DNA of 64,000 bases, taken from assembly GCA_000733355.1 (NCBI GenBank), contig JNVV01000003.1, positions 558,001-622,000 of the forward strand. Direction: 5' to 3'. Positions within the stretch are counted from its first letter, which is position 1. Each line of letters opens with the position of its first letter. This DNA comes from Falciphora oryzae. Lineage: Eukaryota; Ascomycota; Sordariomycetes; Magnaporthales; Magnaporthaceae. The notes under the pieces were generated by a model that saw only the letters and a list, made by a program, of their open reading frames with translations, was not told where the DNA came from and ran no database searches. Below, in pieces: positions 34,511 to 46,680 of this stretch. Made by a program: the position numbers and the translations under genes.

Positions 34511-37500
34511 ATGTCTGCAGCAAAGTTCGAGCAGTTTTCTTACAAGCTCTTCGATGTGAGTCAAGACATTTTCGCAGCCTTTCCCACCTGTCCAAAAGGC
34601 TGGCATGTGGGCAACCAGACCGAAGGCAGCAGCACAGCCCCAGTTGCCAGGTTTGGGAGCGAGGCCAACAACCTTGACCTCAGCCCTGCTCCAACGCTGT
34701 GAGCCGTGGCTATGGTTTGGGCACTGTCAAGTGAGCCGGGCCTGAAAACAGGTCTAGGCAGCGTTGTGGGGATGGGGCCTAGAACTGGGGCCAGGTTTTT
34801 TGGCCCGGGAAAAGCCTAGCATTCACGGAACGATCAGATCACTGACTTGTCATTCGTCAATCTGCAGCCCGGCTTCCACTCCCAGAGGCCGATCATCGTG
34901 GACGAGGAGCTTGAGTCGCCAGACACGGTGACCTTAGCATACGAGGAGGAGGCGGCTTCGAGAGCCAACGGAGGAGGGCTCTCGATGTCCATGTCGGCAT
35001 ACAAGCCTCAACCGCCCCAGGTTCATGGTGAGTCGTCCCAAGATAGCAGAATCCTTCCTTGGTTCATGGTGTGGCTGGGAGTGTGCGAGTGGCAGCCTTT
35101 TTGCCGGCATCTGTAGGCGGCGCGGCGGCGAGATGTGATGTGATTCGCCGTCTGCGGCCCCGCGGCTCGGTCAATTTTCGCCCGCACCTTACGCGCCGGT
35201 TCAGTCCGTGGACCAACAACCAGACCCCCCTGCATCAAGTCATCGCTGGCAATGCATGCAAGGCGGGATGCAACGGCGTCGGTGACAGGGGAGCAAAAAC
35301 TGGCGAATTGCATCGCACCATTCCCGAGTTGGTGCGAATATCAGGCTGACCTGTCGTCCTTTTTTCAACATACTTCCAGGGTTCGTAGAGTCTCCCTACT
35401 CTCAGTTCTCGCCTCAATCCTTCTCTAGCCACCCGACGGACCATGCGACGCCCCAGCAGATCAACAACATCGCATTCTCCTCCAACAATGCGACTGCGCC
35501 TGCGCAATATGAGGCAAGCTCGCCCGCGGACGACTCTTCCTCCGGCTCGGCCCTCACAGTTCTCTCAGGGCATCCGATGGGCGGTCCGTCGGGTACAAGG
35601 GTCATGTTCAAGGTGTCGAGCCAGCTGGATCTGACGGCATGCGCCGACTACATGTACATGACATTCGGATCGCAAAAGTGCGAGGTCGATGTGCGCAAGA
35701 GCGGCATGTCGTGCGAGGACGGCAGCGCTTGGGTCTTCAGCATCACGGCGGTGGCGCCGCAGTTCATGCTCACCAACTGCGCGTCGCCCGCCAGCGTTCC
35801 GCTGACGCTCTATGTGGACGACGGCACCGACGGCATGGCGCGCGTGGCGAGCGGCGGCACGTTTGCTTATCACCTAGATGACGCGCATGCGCATAGCGGG
35901 CCGCTATCTAGTAGTGTTGGTGCGACCGGTGACTTGGGTCAGCAGCATGAGGACGCCAGGCACAAGACCGGGCCGCACGCCCACGTGGACGCCCACAGCA
36001 CTCCAACAACACCCACAGCTCAGCCCCAGCCTCAACAGATACACCAAGACCAGCAGCAGCAGGATCAGCAGCAGCAACAAAACCACCAGCATCCGCATCC
36101 GCCGCACTTGACTGTCCGGACATCAGACATCGCCAGCCCGATACAGCACCAACACCATGACCAACACCAGCAGCACCAAGAAGATCAGGTGCATACCCAC
36201 GGCATCTCGCCGGACACGACTACAAATACCTATCCCTACACTCCTGTCTCTGGGCTCCCCGTCGCCGAGACACAGATTCCAACAGACGTCCCGCACATGC
36301 AGACCGACGACGACGCCAACAACGCCGCCGCTGCTGCATACAATCAAGGAAGCACAGATATGCTTGGCTCTTACAGGAGCCGGGTATCCTTTGGAGACCA
36401 ATACCGGCCGCCGAGCCTGCGGCAGAGTTCGGGGGCCTGGTCGGCCTATGGGTCCCAGGATGCATCGGAGAGATACGACATTGTGCGCGAGGCGGCGCTC
36501 GCGCACTCGCAGGGCAGCATGATGAGGCAAACCATCACACCGTCGCCGAGGGCGCCGCATCATTCTGAGGCGGGCTCGTCCAACCTGACGCGCACGAGTA
36601 TCCTCGCCGCCTCGACACAAAGCCACGGCTACGGCAATGGGATCTACTCGACCAGCTGGGCAGGAGCAGCGCCGCCGCCGCGCAAGGCGGAGCTGGTAAT
36701 GAGGCCCGACGAGCTCAACAGCATGGCGGACATCAACAGCTGGACCCAAGAGGAGTGGGCCAATAAGCGGCGCATCGTCATGTTCACCAAGAAGCAGACA
36801 GGCTCTCAGCTCGCGGCCTACTGCAAGCCCGTGCCTGTGGGGGACCGGCCGCCCAACGCCATCTGCATCAGCTGCATCTGGTGGGCTGAGAGGAAGGACT
36901 GCTTCGTCACGTCGGTGGACGCCATCTACCTGCTGGAGCGACTGATCGTGCCGCCCAGGAACAACAAGTTCGACGTCGAGGAGAAGAATCGGATCCGGCG
37001 CAACCTGGAAGGGAACAAACCCATCACGGTCAGCAAAAATCGCCGGGACACTGAGGATTTCTTCAAGGTCATCATGGGCTTTGGCAACCCCAAGCCGCGC
37101 AATATTGAGAAGGACATCAAGGTGTTTTCGTGGAAGGTCTTGGAGACGGCTCTGAGGAAGATCGTGTCCAAGTACAGCTACAGTCCACCGTCGGTCCTCC
37201 CTGCCCACCACCCCGCCCCGGCCCCGACGCACCACCTCGTCACCCCGGTCAGCCTGCCCGCTTTGCCGGCTGTCACATACCCCGGCCTTCCACCGACGCC
37301 GGTCTCGGCGACAACAGCCACAGACCCCTCCATGGCCGCTGGCTACGTCAGCATCGCCACCGCACACGGACACAACACCCACATGGACCACGGCCTGCCA
37401 AGCCCACGCTCCCTGCCCCCAAGCTCGTCCTGGGCCGCGTCCTACCCAGCGAGCGGCACGCGCACAATCTCGCCTGGACTCGGCAAACCGTCTTCTCCTT

Positions 37501-37799
37501 CAGGCTCGGGGCTCCGCATCTCGACGCTTTCGTCAAGCATCTACGATACAAGACCGCCCAGCCATCCGACCCGCAGTACTGGTGGCGCCTACGGCCTGCA
37601 TGCAAGCCCTCACCACCACATCAGTCACAGTGGCGCCGTCGGCACTGGTCGCTACGATCCCTATGATGTGGCAATCCCCAGCTATGCCAGCACAAGTCAC
37701 CACGACCCATACAGCACGCACACCAATGGTGGTCATCATGGCCACTCTGTGTATGGTACCCACGGCGCTTATGGTGACGGCAGCACTCACAGGGGCTAA
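34511..37799 (+). CDS. medA: MedA/Acon-3/Acr1/Ren1-type developmental regulator, 3 exons
   Basis: This belongs to the Medusa family of fungal nuclear regulators, which control conidiophore development, conidial pattern and, in pathogens, adhesion (Aspergillus MedA, Neurospora Acon-3, Magnaporthe Acr1, Fusarium Ren1). Exons are 34511-34555, 34868-35027 and 35380-37799, giving 874 aa. Exon 1 has only 15 codons and a 312-bp intron follows; the start is the least certain part of the model. A conserved N-terminal block lies at about 135-235 (GTRVMFKVSSQLDLTACADY). A Gln/His-rich low-complexity region follows at about 255-340. The diagnostic block at about 510-667 includes WTQEEWANKRRIVMF, PPNAICISCIWWAERKDCF, KNRIRRNLEG, and FFKVIMGFGNPKPRNIEKD. 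The tail is Ser/Pro/His-rich. The gene sits between gene-free stretches of 13.7 and 6.2 kb. Confidence 0.92.
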
Positions 37800-40700
37800 T
37801 CACGCACGCTTTTTTCTCTCTCGCATTTTCGTTGACTTCTAGGGATATGGATTCCCGGGCCGGTAGCTAGCAAGCGCGCGCCGGGCAGCTTTGGGCAAGG
37901 ATATTTTTGCCGATGGAAGATACCCTGTTTGGCGATTTTGATGCCAGATGTCATGTGCTTTTTTTGTTTCCTTTCGTGGCCTTTACCCCTTCCCCTCCAC
38001 CTCCCTGTATTTTCTTTATTTTCTTCTCGTTTTTTTTTTTTTTTTCTATCTCTTTTTTTCCCGGTCTCCTCATCGTCACCCTCCCAACCCTGGATGGCGG
38101 CTAATTCTCCGTCCAAAAGGGGTTGGTGGGATGGCGGGATGGGTGGAGGCCTCGCTCTGGGCAAACAACATGGAAGAAACGGCAAATCATAGACGGGCGG
38201 ACGCATGGGAAAGACGGGAGGGGGGGAGGAATCCTTTCGTTTCGGGGGTTATTGGGTGTTTCGAACCAGACTTCGAGCTCCCGTGAGCCCGTCATTTGAG
38301 TGGGCCTCGACTCATGAGGGATGTACTCTTGGAGGGGCCAACGGGTGGGTGGTGCACATGGCGTTGGGAAGTTTCCATTTCTTTCCTTTCTATTCCTCTT
38401 TTTTTTTTCCCTTTCCATGTCCTCCCTTTCTCTCGTTCTCCTCATCTCCTTGGCGGTTTTGTCCCTGGTCGCACTGCTTATCACCGACATATCTGGCTCA
38501 GGATACCTTGGAGCGAAGTCGCGGCCGCCATAGCATGCACATAGACGGTCTGGGTTGTTCTTGCTATCCATAGTCATAATCATCATCACCTCGTCATATT
38601 TTACAGGCCTGAACCCTGCCCCTTGGTTGCCCTTACAGAAGGCAAAAGGTGCTTGATATCCACACACACACACCACACACACACACACCACACACACGTC
38701 GCACGCACACACGCACACATACACACACATACACACCACCCCGGCCCCCGGCACACGAAAGAATTATAATATCATATCATATTCTACATTTCACGTTTTC
38801 CGCTTGCGCAACGGCCAAGCGGGCGGTCAAGCCAAGCAGAGCCTGCAGCGCCCAGTCTGATATGACCAGGAACACGAGAAAGACAGGGGCCCCATGGGTA
38901 GATCGATAAGGGAGGATCACGAAGCGTCTATCAGCTGCACCGGATGGCAGCCCGTTGGTGGGGGTGACATCCAAATGGCTGCAGTCTCCCCCTTCCCACC
39001 CCTGTCTGGCATGGTCAGCTGCTGTGGCGCAGGCCAATCAGACGTGCGTGCTAGCGCCCCCCACGGGATGCATTGCACCCTCTCGGGCACTAAGCAAAAG
39101 GCCACCACCACCACCCACCACCCATCAGGCAGGCAAGCAGGCAGGCGGGGTGTTTGGCGCATTCCGAGGTCTCCGATCATGGCAGCATACCTACCTACAT
39201 AACGGAACACCATGATATGCCACAGCATGCAAGCAACACCGCCTTTATTCCAGGAGGCCACCCACCAAGCCGGGGACAAGTCTCTGCCCAGGCGAGGAGG
39301 CCTTGATTCGGGCGATTTGCATGCCCCTTCGATGGAGCCAACAAAACATGACCCAGCGTCGCAGCGAGGGTCGCCATGTTTGCCTGTCTGTCTGACTGGC
39401 AGCCATCGAAAAGCCCACCACCCGTCCCCTTGTCAGGCAGACTGCCGGCAGCGGCACTTTATCCTCCACCGCAAGTGCGTCCGCATGCCCACACCCTGGT
39501 CCACCCGTTATGCCATGACCTGGTCTAGCGTGGCCAGCCAGGGCCTGTGGGTATCCCCTCGCTCTTGTGCTCTCGTCGCTCTCACCTTTCCATTTTGTCT
39601 CGGTCTTTTTCGGCACTTGATATCATCCACGGGGCGATCTCGGCCGTGTAATTGGTTCCGATGGAGGCGGTGTCTGCAGTTCCTTTTATTTTTGTCTTCT
39701 GGAGCCTTTCCCGCGCTGCTGCGCGGGTCTAATCGTGCATATCTGTCTCATTTTGGGTTCCCACCACTAACACCCATTCACTCGCACTCACATCCCCATC
39801 CAGCCACCCACAGGCGCCCCTCGCTATCCCCAAGGGATTTCTTTTTGACTAGTCACCCTCCGTACATACCCGACACGAAAATATGCAACTCGTGGGTTGG
39901 GGGTGTTGAGGCGACTGCAACAAGCCCAGCCGAGAATCAGCGGCAGAGGGGGGGCACCGGCCTTGGAGCTAGTGGGCACGCTACTGCATGAACGATGCAC
40001 ACGGGACGTGCCCAGCTGCACCCAGAAACGCATGTCATCTGCGTCAGCCTTTATACCGGTCCTTCTCTCTGCTGCCTACTTCTCGATTTCCCCGGTCCAC
40101 TTATTCCCTTTTCCCGCCTTCCCACTCCACTCCATCTCTGCCCCTCATCGCCCCTCAGTTCGTTGGTCGGTCATGATAAAACTCCAGGCTGGGCCTGGCC
40201 TCTTCACTGGCCAGAGTACTGCGTGCAGCCCCTCCCCCATCTTGCTCCTGAACGAGTGGCGGCAGCCCTCGCGATGCGGCAGCGGGTACTCGTTCGTCAC
40301 GCTGCAGAATCGCGAGGTGACGATCTCAAACTCTCAGGCCCGATATCTATCTGCCTTGACGACCATTGGTGCGCTCCTAGATGGGCTCATGGGGTGCCTG
40401 TCCAGTCGGGAGAATGCCCTGCGACGGTGGTACTAGACATTCTTAACAAAACCTACATTGTGGCGCCCGCGGTACGACCAGACTCCCTGATTCGCACCCC
40501 TCGTGCGAGGGGCAAGGGGGCGGGAGGTACCGTGAGGGGGGCCCTAGTGAAGACCGCTTCGTGCTCACTCTCGAAAGAGAAAGGATGTGCTCCGAGATGA
40601 CGACTGTGTGTCCTCCTTCACCACCGAGGTGCCCTGCATAGCTACAGCACATGCTGCCTGGACCTTCGAGGGGTGGGAGCGGGAGGCAAAAATACCAAGC

Positions 40701-43700
40701 CCCTCGCTTTCCCCCTTTTTCATCCACACGAAGTTCGTGCGTACGCGGCGAGCCTCCTTCAACCATGTTTCATTCCGCCTCGAGCCAGTCTTTTGGCAGC
40801 CCATACGGGCTTGGTAGAGGCTTGGTGGTTGAGTATCTATGAGCGTGCAGGGCTTTCTTGGTGGGTCTGGCACACCGGGCCTCCTCCCCATCCTCCCTTT
40901 CCGGGCTTGGCGAGCCTGGACGCCCCGGCCAAGGCTTACCATCCACCCCAGACGCCACAAACCCTCGCCCGTTGATCATGGACCAGACGAATGCTACTCT
41001 GCCCTTTCTGCCAAACCCCACCGGATGCAACCGCACGCTGAGCCCCTAACCCACTGCTCTCGGAGAGAAACATGAGGAGTATGCCCGAGGACTTGTGTAG
41101 CAAAAATGCATGGCTTTTCCGCACTCTACACCGGCCCCACACGTCGCGACGCTTCCACCGCTCTACAGTAGGCGAGGAGATGGGGGGGCGGAGGGGACAG
41201 ACAGGAGCCAGGGAACGAATGTTCCGCCAGGGTCTTTGCGAAGAGCCCGTGATTGGCTCTCGTCGAGAGCTCTAAGCGCCCCGGCCTGCACGGAGATTCC
41301 TCTCTGCGCGGCCGCCTGGATTCAGCAGGTGATACAGAGGGCTTTGATTCTTGCCCGGGGTGGGCTGAAGGGCCTCATGCTCTTGCCTGTCGGGGTTTAC
41401 TAAGGACAGTAAGCAGTAGCAGTAGCTGAAGAAGAAGAAAAAGGCCCTACCTCGGTTAGGGCCTAGGAGATGTCATTGTCAGAGTGCCGATCAGGGCGCC
41501 CCAGAGCGCCCGACCTGATCCTCACGAACCTCCATCGTCGTCGACGCCTCGCCGCCATCGCCCCGACTCTCCTTCCTCCAATAGCCCGACCCCCTGCCAT
41601 CAAGCCATCGTCATATGGACACCCTCCCCGTGAGGACTCGATAAGTCACGTAATGGTGGTTCCCCTAGGCCCTACCTGCCCTCTTTTCTACCTCCCCGTG
41701 CGCTTCGCCCAAGGGCACCCTGAGGTCACAAGGCCAGTCACCGGGTTACCACTGCACACCCCATTTTGCCCACCTTCGGGCTCTCCGCGAGGCACGATTT
41801 CTCCGAGCGTTTTGATTTTTGATTTTTTTTTCCTCAACATGCTGGGGTGTTGACACATCGTATTGACGACCGTGTTCGTTTTGCTATGACGGTCTCCATC
41901 GCGGAACGCCGTCCGTCTAGGGGATTCCGTCTGCCCGCGCTCGACGACGTAACTCCTTTTTTTGCTTGGCGGTCTTGGGGGGACGCGCATCCACGCAACA
42001 CACCGCCACTGTCGGTGGCGAGTTTCACCCGTGTTCATCAACGTGCAATACGGAAACGAGGATACGAAAATATCTTGGCATTGGTTCTTTTGTTGGAGCG
42101 CTGACCCTTGTCCCAGGGTTCATTGTCTATGTTTCCCTGGACTCTTTTTCTTGCTTCTCCTTAGATAGATCCTGAACATGGTGTTATAAGTATGCAAAGA
42201 ACTCAGGACTTGATTGCAGGACGCGGAAGGGCGGGTTCGCCTCACCGCTTTCCTTGCACCCCAACCCCTGTCTGTGTTTTGAAGAGAGCCTAGTGGTAGT
42301 TGAAGAAAGGTATGATAAGATTAACTACAAGCTACTTGTCATATCATTCATTCAAAGCACTTCCGGCAAAACATGCTTTAGTCAACTATAATTCAGAAGC
42401 AAACAGAAACATTGTTACCACGGGCTCCCGCTTGGAAGGACTTTTTGTTTGGCAATAGTGTCTTGACCAACAAAGCGCCCCAGCAATTCTGTCTCGAGCT
42501 AAAACATTTTGAGGGGCTGGGGCTTCCACGAGTGCAGCCACCGCCAAGGTCATTTATGCCGATCTGACGATGCAACACCGACGATGCTACTGTGCCGGAG
42601 GATTTGCCAATTAAAATCCCGTATATTCGGCGATGTGCCTCATATGCGCATGCTCTGTCCGAGCCTTGTCACAGCGCGGTGTCATCACATGACCGGTCTG
42701 GGATCACTATCACAGTCGTGGAAAAAGGGATAGGACTTCAAAATGGCCTCAGAGTCCCAGATTGATGGATCTGACAGTTGCATTTCTGGGCCACACATAC
42801 ACATATATGGTGGCGCGTTATCTCGCCCGTTATCGGGCTAGGCTCGTAGTTATCGAGTTTAATTCAATTTTGCATGCCAGATAATTTCACCCCAACAGTT
42901 CGGGCTGTTGCTTCAAATACTTTCTTCTAACCACAAGACATGGCTAAACAACAGTCAGAGACAACATGCAGCATGCCAATTCTTACAGCTCTCGCAATTG
43001 GTACGTTCAGGAACCCGCACGCATCTATGTACTCCGGCCCAGGATATTGGTGTCAGGATGTCAGCCAGACACCAGTCAAAATTTACCCTCCTTCATCAGT
43101 GATCCCCGGGCAAGCGGAAACATCACGATGGCGTCGCCGCAAGGGATTGCGTCTATGGCGTCACCGCGCGGCCTGTCTAAAAGGGCCAGAACCATGTTCA
43201 GCTCGATAGCAATTGCAGAAAAGGAAAGCAGTTGAGGTCGACAATGAAGCAAACTTTCAACGGCCAGCCAATGGAATTAATAGTCGTGCTAAGCACCAAT
43301 CTAACGGAACGCCCCAATGGAACGCTGGCCGCCCGGGCAGTCATCTATCACACCGCCCTATGGGGAAGCGGCACGGTGTCGTTGGCCGCGATATATAGCA
43401 CTGGCTATATTGGCGTCAGCTCCACCACAGCCCATCGCCGCCAAGCCCCGACCTTCAGTCCTATTTCCCGATCGGGCCCTCGGAGGCTTCCAGGACGTAG
43501 CATCGCCGGGCCGTCCTCTGCGGCCGCCCCTCGTCCATCTCGACCGAACGCAGTCCCAAGATGAAGGCTCTTGCTCGGACACATCACTAGATTGGCGGGA
43601 AATCAGAAATTGAGTGCGCCCACGAACGAGAAGCTGTTTCGGCGCGGAGGATGCGGGATCGGCGCCCGCGTTTGGTTCTCCCGGGGTTCCTGGGTGGCCC

Positions 43701-43964
43701 AAAATCGCGCGATTGACAGGATCGTTGATCCATGTCGGACCGCCTTGATTCGGTCGCACGACGATTTACCAAGATAGGCAATTTTACCGCGGCTACTGTT
43801 GTTCAGATGGCCTCAGTCATGGCTATTAGTTGTCAGTGGTGGCCGTTTCATCGGCCGCTGCCTCCTACTCCCACAGCTTCCGAGCCCAGTTGCGTCCCTT
43901 TCTCCTTACTCCCTTGGTCCACTCCCACGCACGCCCCTGCGTTCGATCAGGAGCTCGCGACAGG
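37800..43964. other. 6.2-kb gene-free interval downstream of the MedA-type regulator
   Basis: No supportable gene was found. The first part is the 3' region of the MedA-type gene, rich in T and C (about 37960-38060 and 38390-38450). A CA microsatellite lies at 38660-38738. A 7-bp perfect hairpin, GGCCCTA against TAGGGCC, lies near 41443-41463. The largest open frame, 259 codons at 39212-39991, is low-complexity with no recognisable domain. The last few hundred bases before 43965 should hold the promoter of the FAD oxidase gene. Confidence 0.55.
38660..38738. repeat. (CA)n microsatellite, interrupted
   Basis: About 79 bp consist almost entirely of CA dinucleotides on the plus strand, with CCA, CG and TA interruptions. 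It is a simple repeat downstream of the MedA-type gene. Confidence 0.9.
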
Positions 43965-45667
43965 ATGGCGCCCGTTGCCGGCTTGCTTGTTTCCCTGGCG
44001 GCTGCAGCCCTCGGCGTCGCGCAGGCCGCAAACGCGCCGCGACAGGCATCACAGGTCGAGAGCTGCCTCCAGGGCGCCAGCGTCCCCTTCATCGCCAAGT
44101 CCTCCAACGTCTGGAGGGTGGACTCGGCAGCCTACAACTCGCGCGTGCCCGTCACGCCCGCCGCCATCGCCATCCCGAACACGGTCCAGCAGATCCAGGC
44201 CGCGGTCTCGTGCGGCGCCCGGCTGAACCTCAAGGTCACGCCAAAGGGGGGCGGTCACGGATATGCGTCGCACGGACTGGGTGGTGAGGACGGACACCTG
44301 GTCGTCCAGCTGGATCGCATGAATAGCGTTTATCTAAACGTGACTTCCAACGTCGCTACGGTCCAGGCGGGTGCGAGGCTGGGGAAGGTCGCCACGGAGC
44401 TGTTCAGGCAGGGGGCGCGTGCTGTTAGCCATGGAACGTGTCCCGGGTGAGTGCCATCCCCAAGAGACGACAGGGAACGAAGATGTGCATTCATGGTGAT
44501 GGCTGACTAAATACGGGACAGAGTGGGAGTTTCCGGACACGTTCTCCACGGTGGTTTCGGCTTCTCTTCGCACACCAGAGGCCTGGCGCTGGACTGGCTG
44601 GTCAGGGCCACCGTCGTTCTCGCAAACTCCACCGTGGTGCGCGCCTCGGCGACGGAAAGCCCAGACTTGTTCTGGGGACTCCGAGGGGCGGGTTCCAACT
44701 TTGGAATCGTGGCCAGTCTCGAGTTCGACACCTTCCCGGCTCCCTTGACCGTAACCACCTTCCAGATCGCGCTGCCGACCTGGCGGACGGAGCAGACGGT
44801 GCTGGCCGGCATGCAGGCGCTGCGCGACTTTGCCATCAACAAGACGCCCAACAACCTCAACATGCGCCTGTTCGGCCAGCCTAGCAATTTCCTGATGGAG
44901 GGCGTGTTTTACGGCACCCTTTCCGACCTCAAGCCTGTTCTCGATCCTCTCCTGACGGCCACCGGTGGCACGCTCACCTCCAAGACTGGTGGTTGGCTAG
45001 AGTCTCTGCAGGCTTATACTTATGGAGACCCGATGGAGCAGACGATCCCGTACAACATTGTGAGTGGCTGGAAGCTGGTACCCGGTATAGCTTGCGAAGC
45101 TGTGTGAATGGCGGCGACACCGTTCCAACTCAATACTAACATCAGAGCTTCTATGTTTAGCATGCTAGCTTCTACGCCAAGAGCCTGGAGTTGAGGGACC
45201 TCACAGGCCAGCCACTCACAAACTTTGTGCGCTACTGGCAGAACACGGCGCGCAACCAGCCCATGTTTGGCTGGTATTTCCAGTTGGACATCCACGGTGG
45301 CAACAACTCCGCCGTTGGCCGCGTGGCCGCCGACGCCACCGCCTACGCACACCGGGACAAGCTGTTCTTGGTGCAGTTCCAGGACAGGGTCGCCGGGGGC
45401 TCCGGAGGGTTCCCCGGCGGCGGCGGTGGCGGCAATAGCGGCGGTCCTTACAACAAGTTCCTGGACGGTTGGATCAGCTCCGTCACGGACTCGCTTAGCC
45501 GTTCCGACTGGGGCATGTACATCAACTACGCCGACACCATACTGAACAGGACCGTGGCGCAGGAGCTGTACTATGGCCAGAACCTGCCCAGGCTGAGGCA
45601 GGTCAAGGCAAAGTTTGACCCCAAGGAGCTGTTTTACTACCCCCAGTCGGTGCAGCCGGCCGCATGA
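43965..45667 (+). CDS. secreted AA7 FAD oxidase (BBE/GOOX-like), 3 exons
   Basis: This is a flavin oxidase of the berberine-bridge/glucooligosaccharide-oxidase group (family AA7), which oxidises sugars or secondary metabolites with O2 and releases H2O2. Exons are 43965-44446, 44522-45059 and 45161-45667, giving 508 aa. The signal peptide (about 1-22) ends near AQAANA. The FAD-binding PCMH domain shows KGGGHGYASHG with His98 and HGTCPGVGVSGH with Cys159. Their spacing of 61 residues fits the bicovalent His/Cys flavin link of GOOX-type enzymes. The GWYFQLDIHGG region and a C-terminal BBE segment (RQVKAKFDPKELFYYPQSVQ) complete the fold. A Gly-rich insert lies at about 420-435 (GGFPGGGGGGNSGG). 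It precedes an acyltransferase and an MFS exporter, so a biosynthetic role is as possible as a carbohydrate one. Confidence 0.92.
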
Positions 45668-46680
45668 GGATACTGCACGCGAGAGGGTTGTAGAACCAAC
45701 AGGCTGTGTTGGATTTGTAACCAACTGTCGTTATTTTTTGATGCGGAGCGGCGGGCATATCAAGATGCGGCCCCGACAAACATGTATTTACTCATCAGCC
45801 ATTTGTGTGGTATCACTCATGCATTTGCAAGACATACTTGAGCTTAAATGGGCCCAGTGCCGAGCCGCGACGACTCTATCCCAAGAATGCTTGCCGCAAT
45901 GCAGACCCTTATTCTTGTCAACCGGGAGCTAGCCCCCGTTGCCAGAGCCGTCTGGTGGAAAAGGGCCCAGGTAACTGCAGGAAAAGACATCCGGGCACAC
46001 GCATAGAGTTCTGTGCCTGCCTCGGCCGGGGACGTTGACGTTCGCTTAGCCGCTGCAGATGCGACAATCCCTAAGAGCTGCTAGATGTCAACTATACTCA
46101 CTTTGCCACAACCTCTGACTACATTTCCCCGATGACACACAAAAGACACTGTCCGAAAGGCCGTACGTAGGGCAGTCAGTCTGATGTTGCCAAACCAGCA
46201 GGAGATCAGGTCAATAGAATGTCCTGCCCAAGGGCCTCGTCCGAGACCTTGCGGCCGAGTCCATGCCAGCTCTCTCCCAACCCAACAGAGTCCATGCTCA
46301 TGCAGGGCCAGGTCATAGGCTGGATGGGCTTGGTGGTGTGCGGCCCAATGTGTGCAAGCAAATTTCCTGAGATCGATGGCCACGTCGCTCGGGCGGGCTC
46401 TTGGACATGGATGATGCCGGCGAAACACTCGAGACGGCACCGAGAGGTGAAGCTTGTGTGCCGCTAGCCCGGACTAGCCGCCCGCGCCCTCCACTTGGAG
46501 CGCCAGCTGCGCTCCCCGTTCATATCAGCAAACGTCTGTGCGGCTATAACAGCCTTGTTTGGAGGTTCGCTTGGCTTCCATAAGAAGGGTCCCCATGCGA
46601 AATCGCGCACAGTCTCTCGCCACGGCTATTCATAAGGCCCCCTGGGATCCACCCCGGCCGTTGCCTCCCCCCTCCTCGGA
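45668..46680. other. intergenic, no supported gene
   Basis: There is 1.0 kb between the FAD oxidase and the acyltransferase on the same strand. Only short, unsupported frames are present. The right half should hold the acyltransferase promoter. Confidence 0.6.

Noticed and set aside
36123..37391. 422-codon open frame antisense to the MedA-type gene
   Set aside because: It is a shadow of the strongly biased third codon positions of the sense gene, whose conserved domain lies on the plus strand.
39212..39991. 259-codon plus-strand open frame
   Set aside because: Low-complexity His/Pro/Ser content and no recognisable fold; it includes pyrimidine-rich, promoter-like DNA.
42908..43564. Several short plus-strand open frames before the FAD oxidase
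   Set aside because: They overlap in three phases and share no known motif; no exon chain could be joined with good splice sites.
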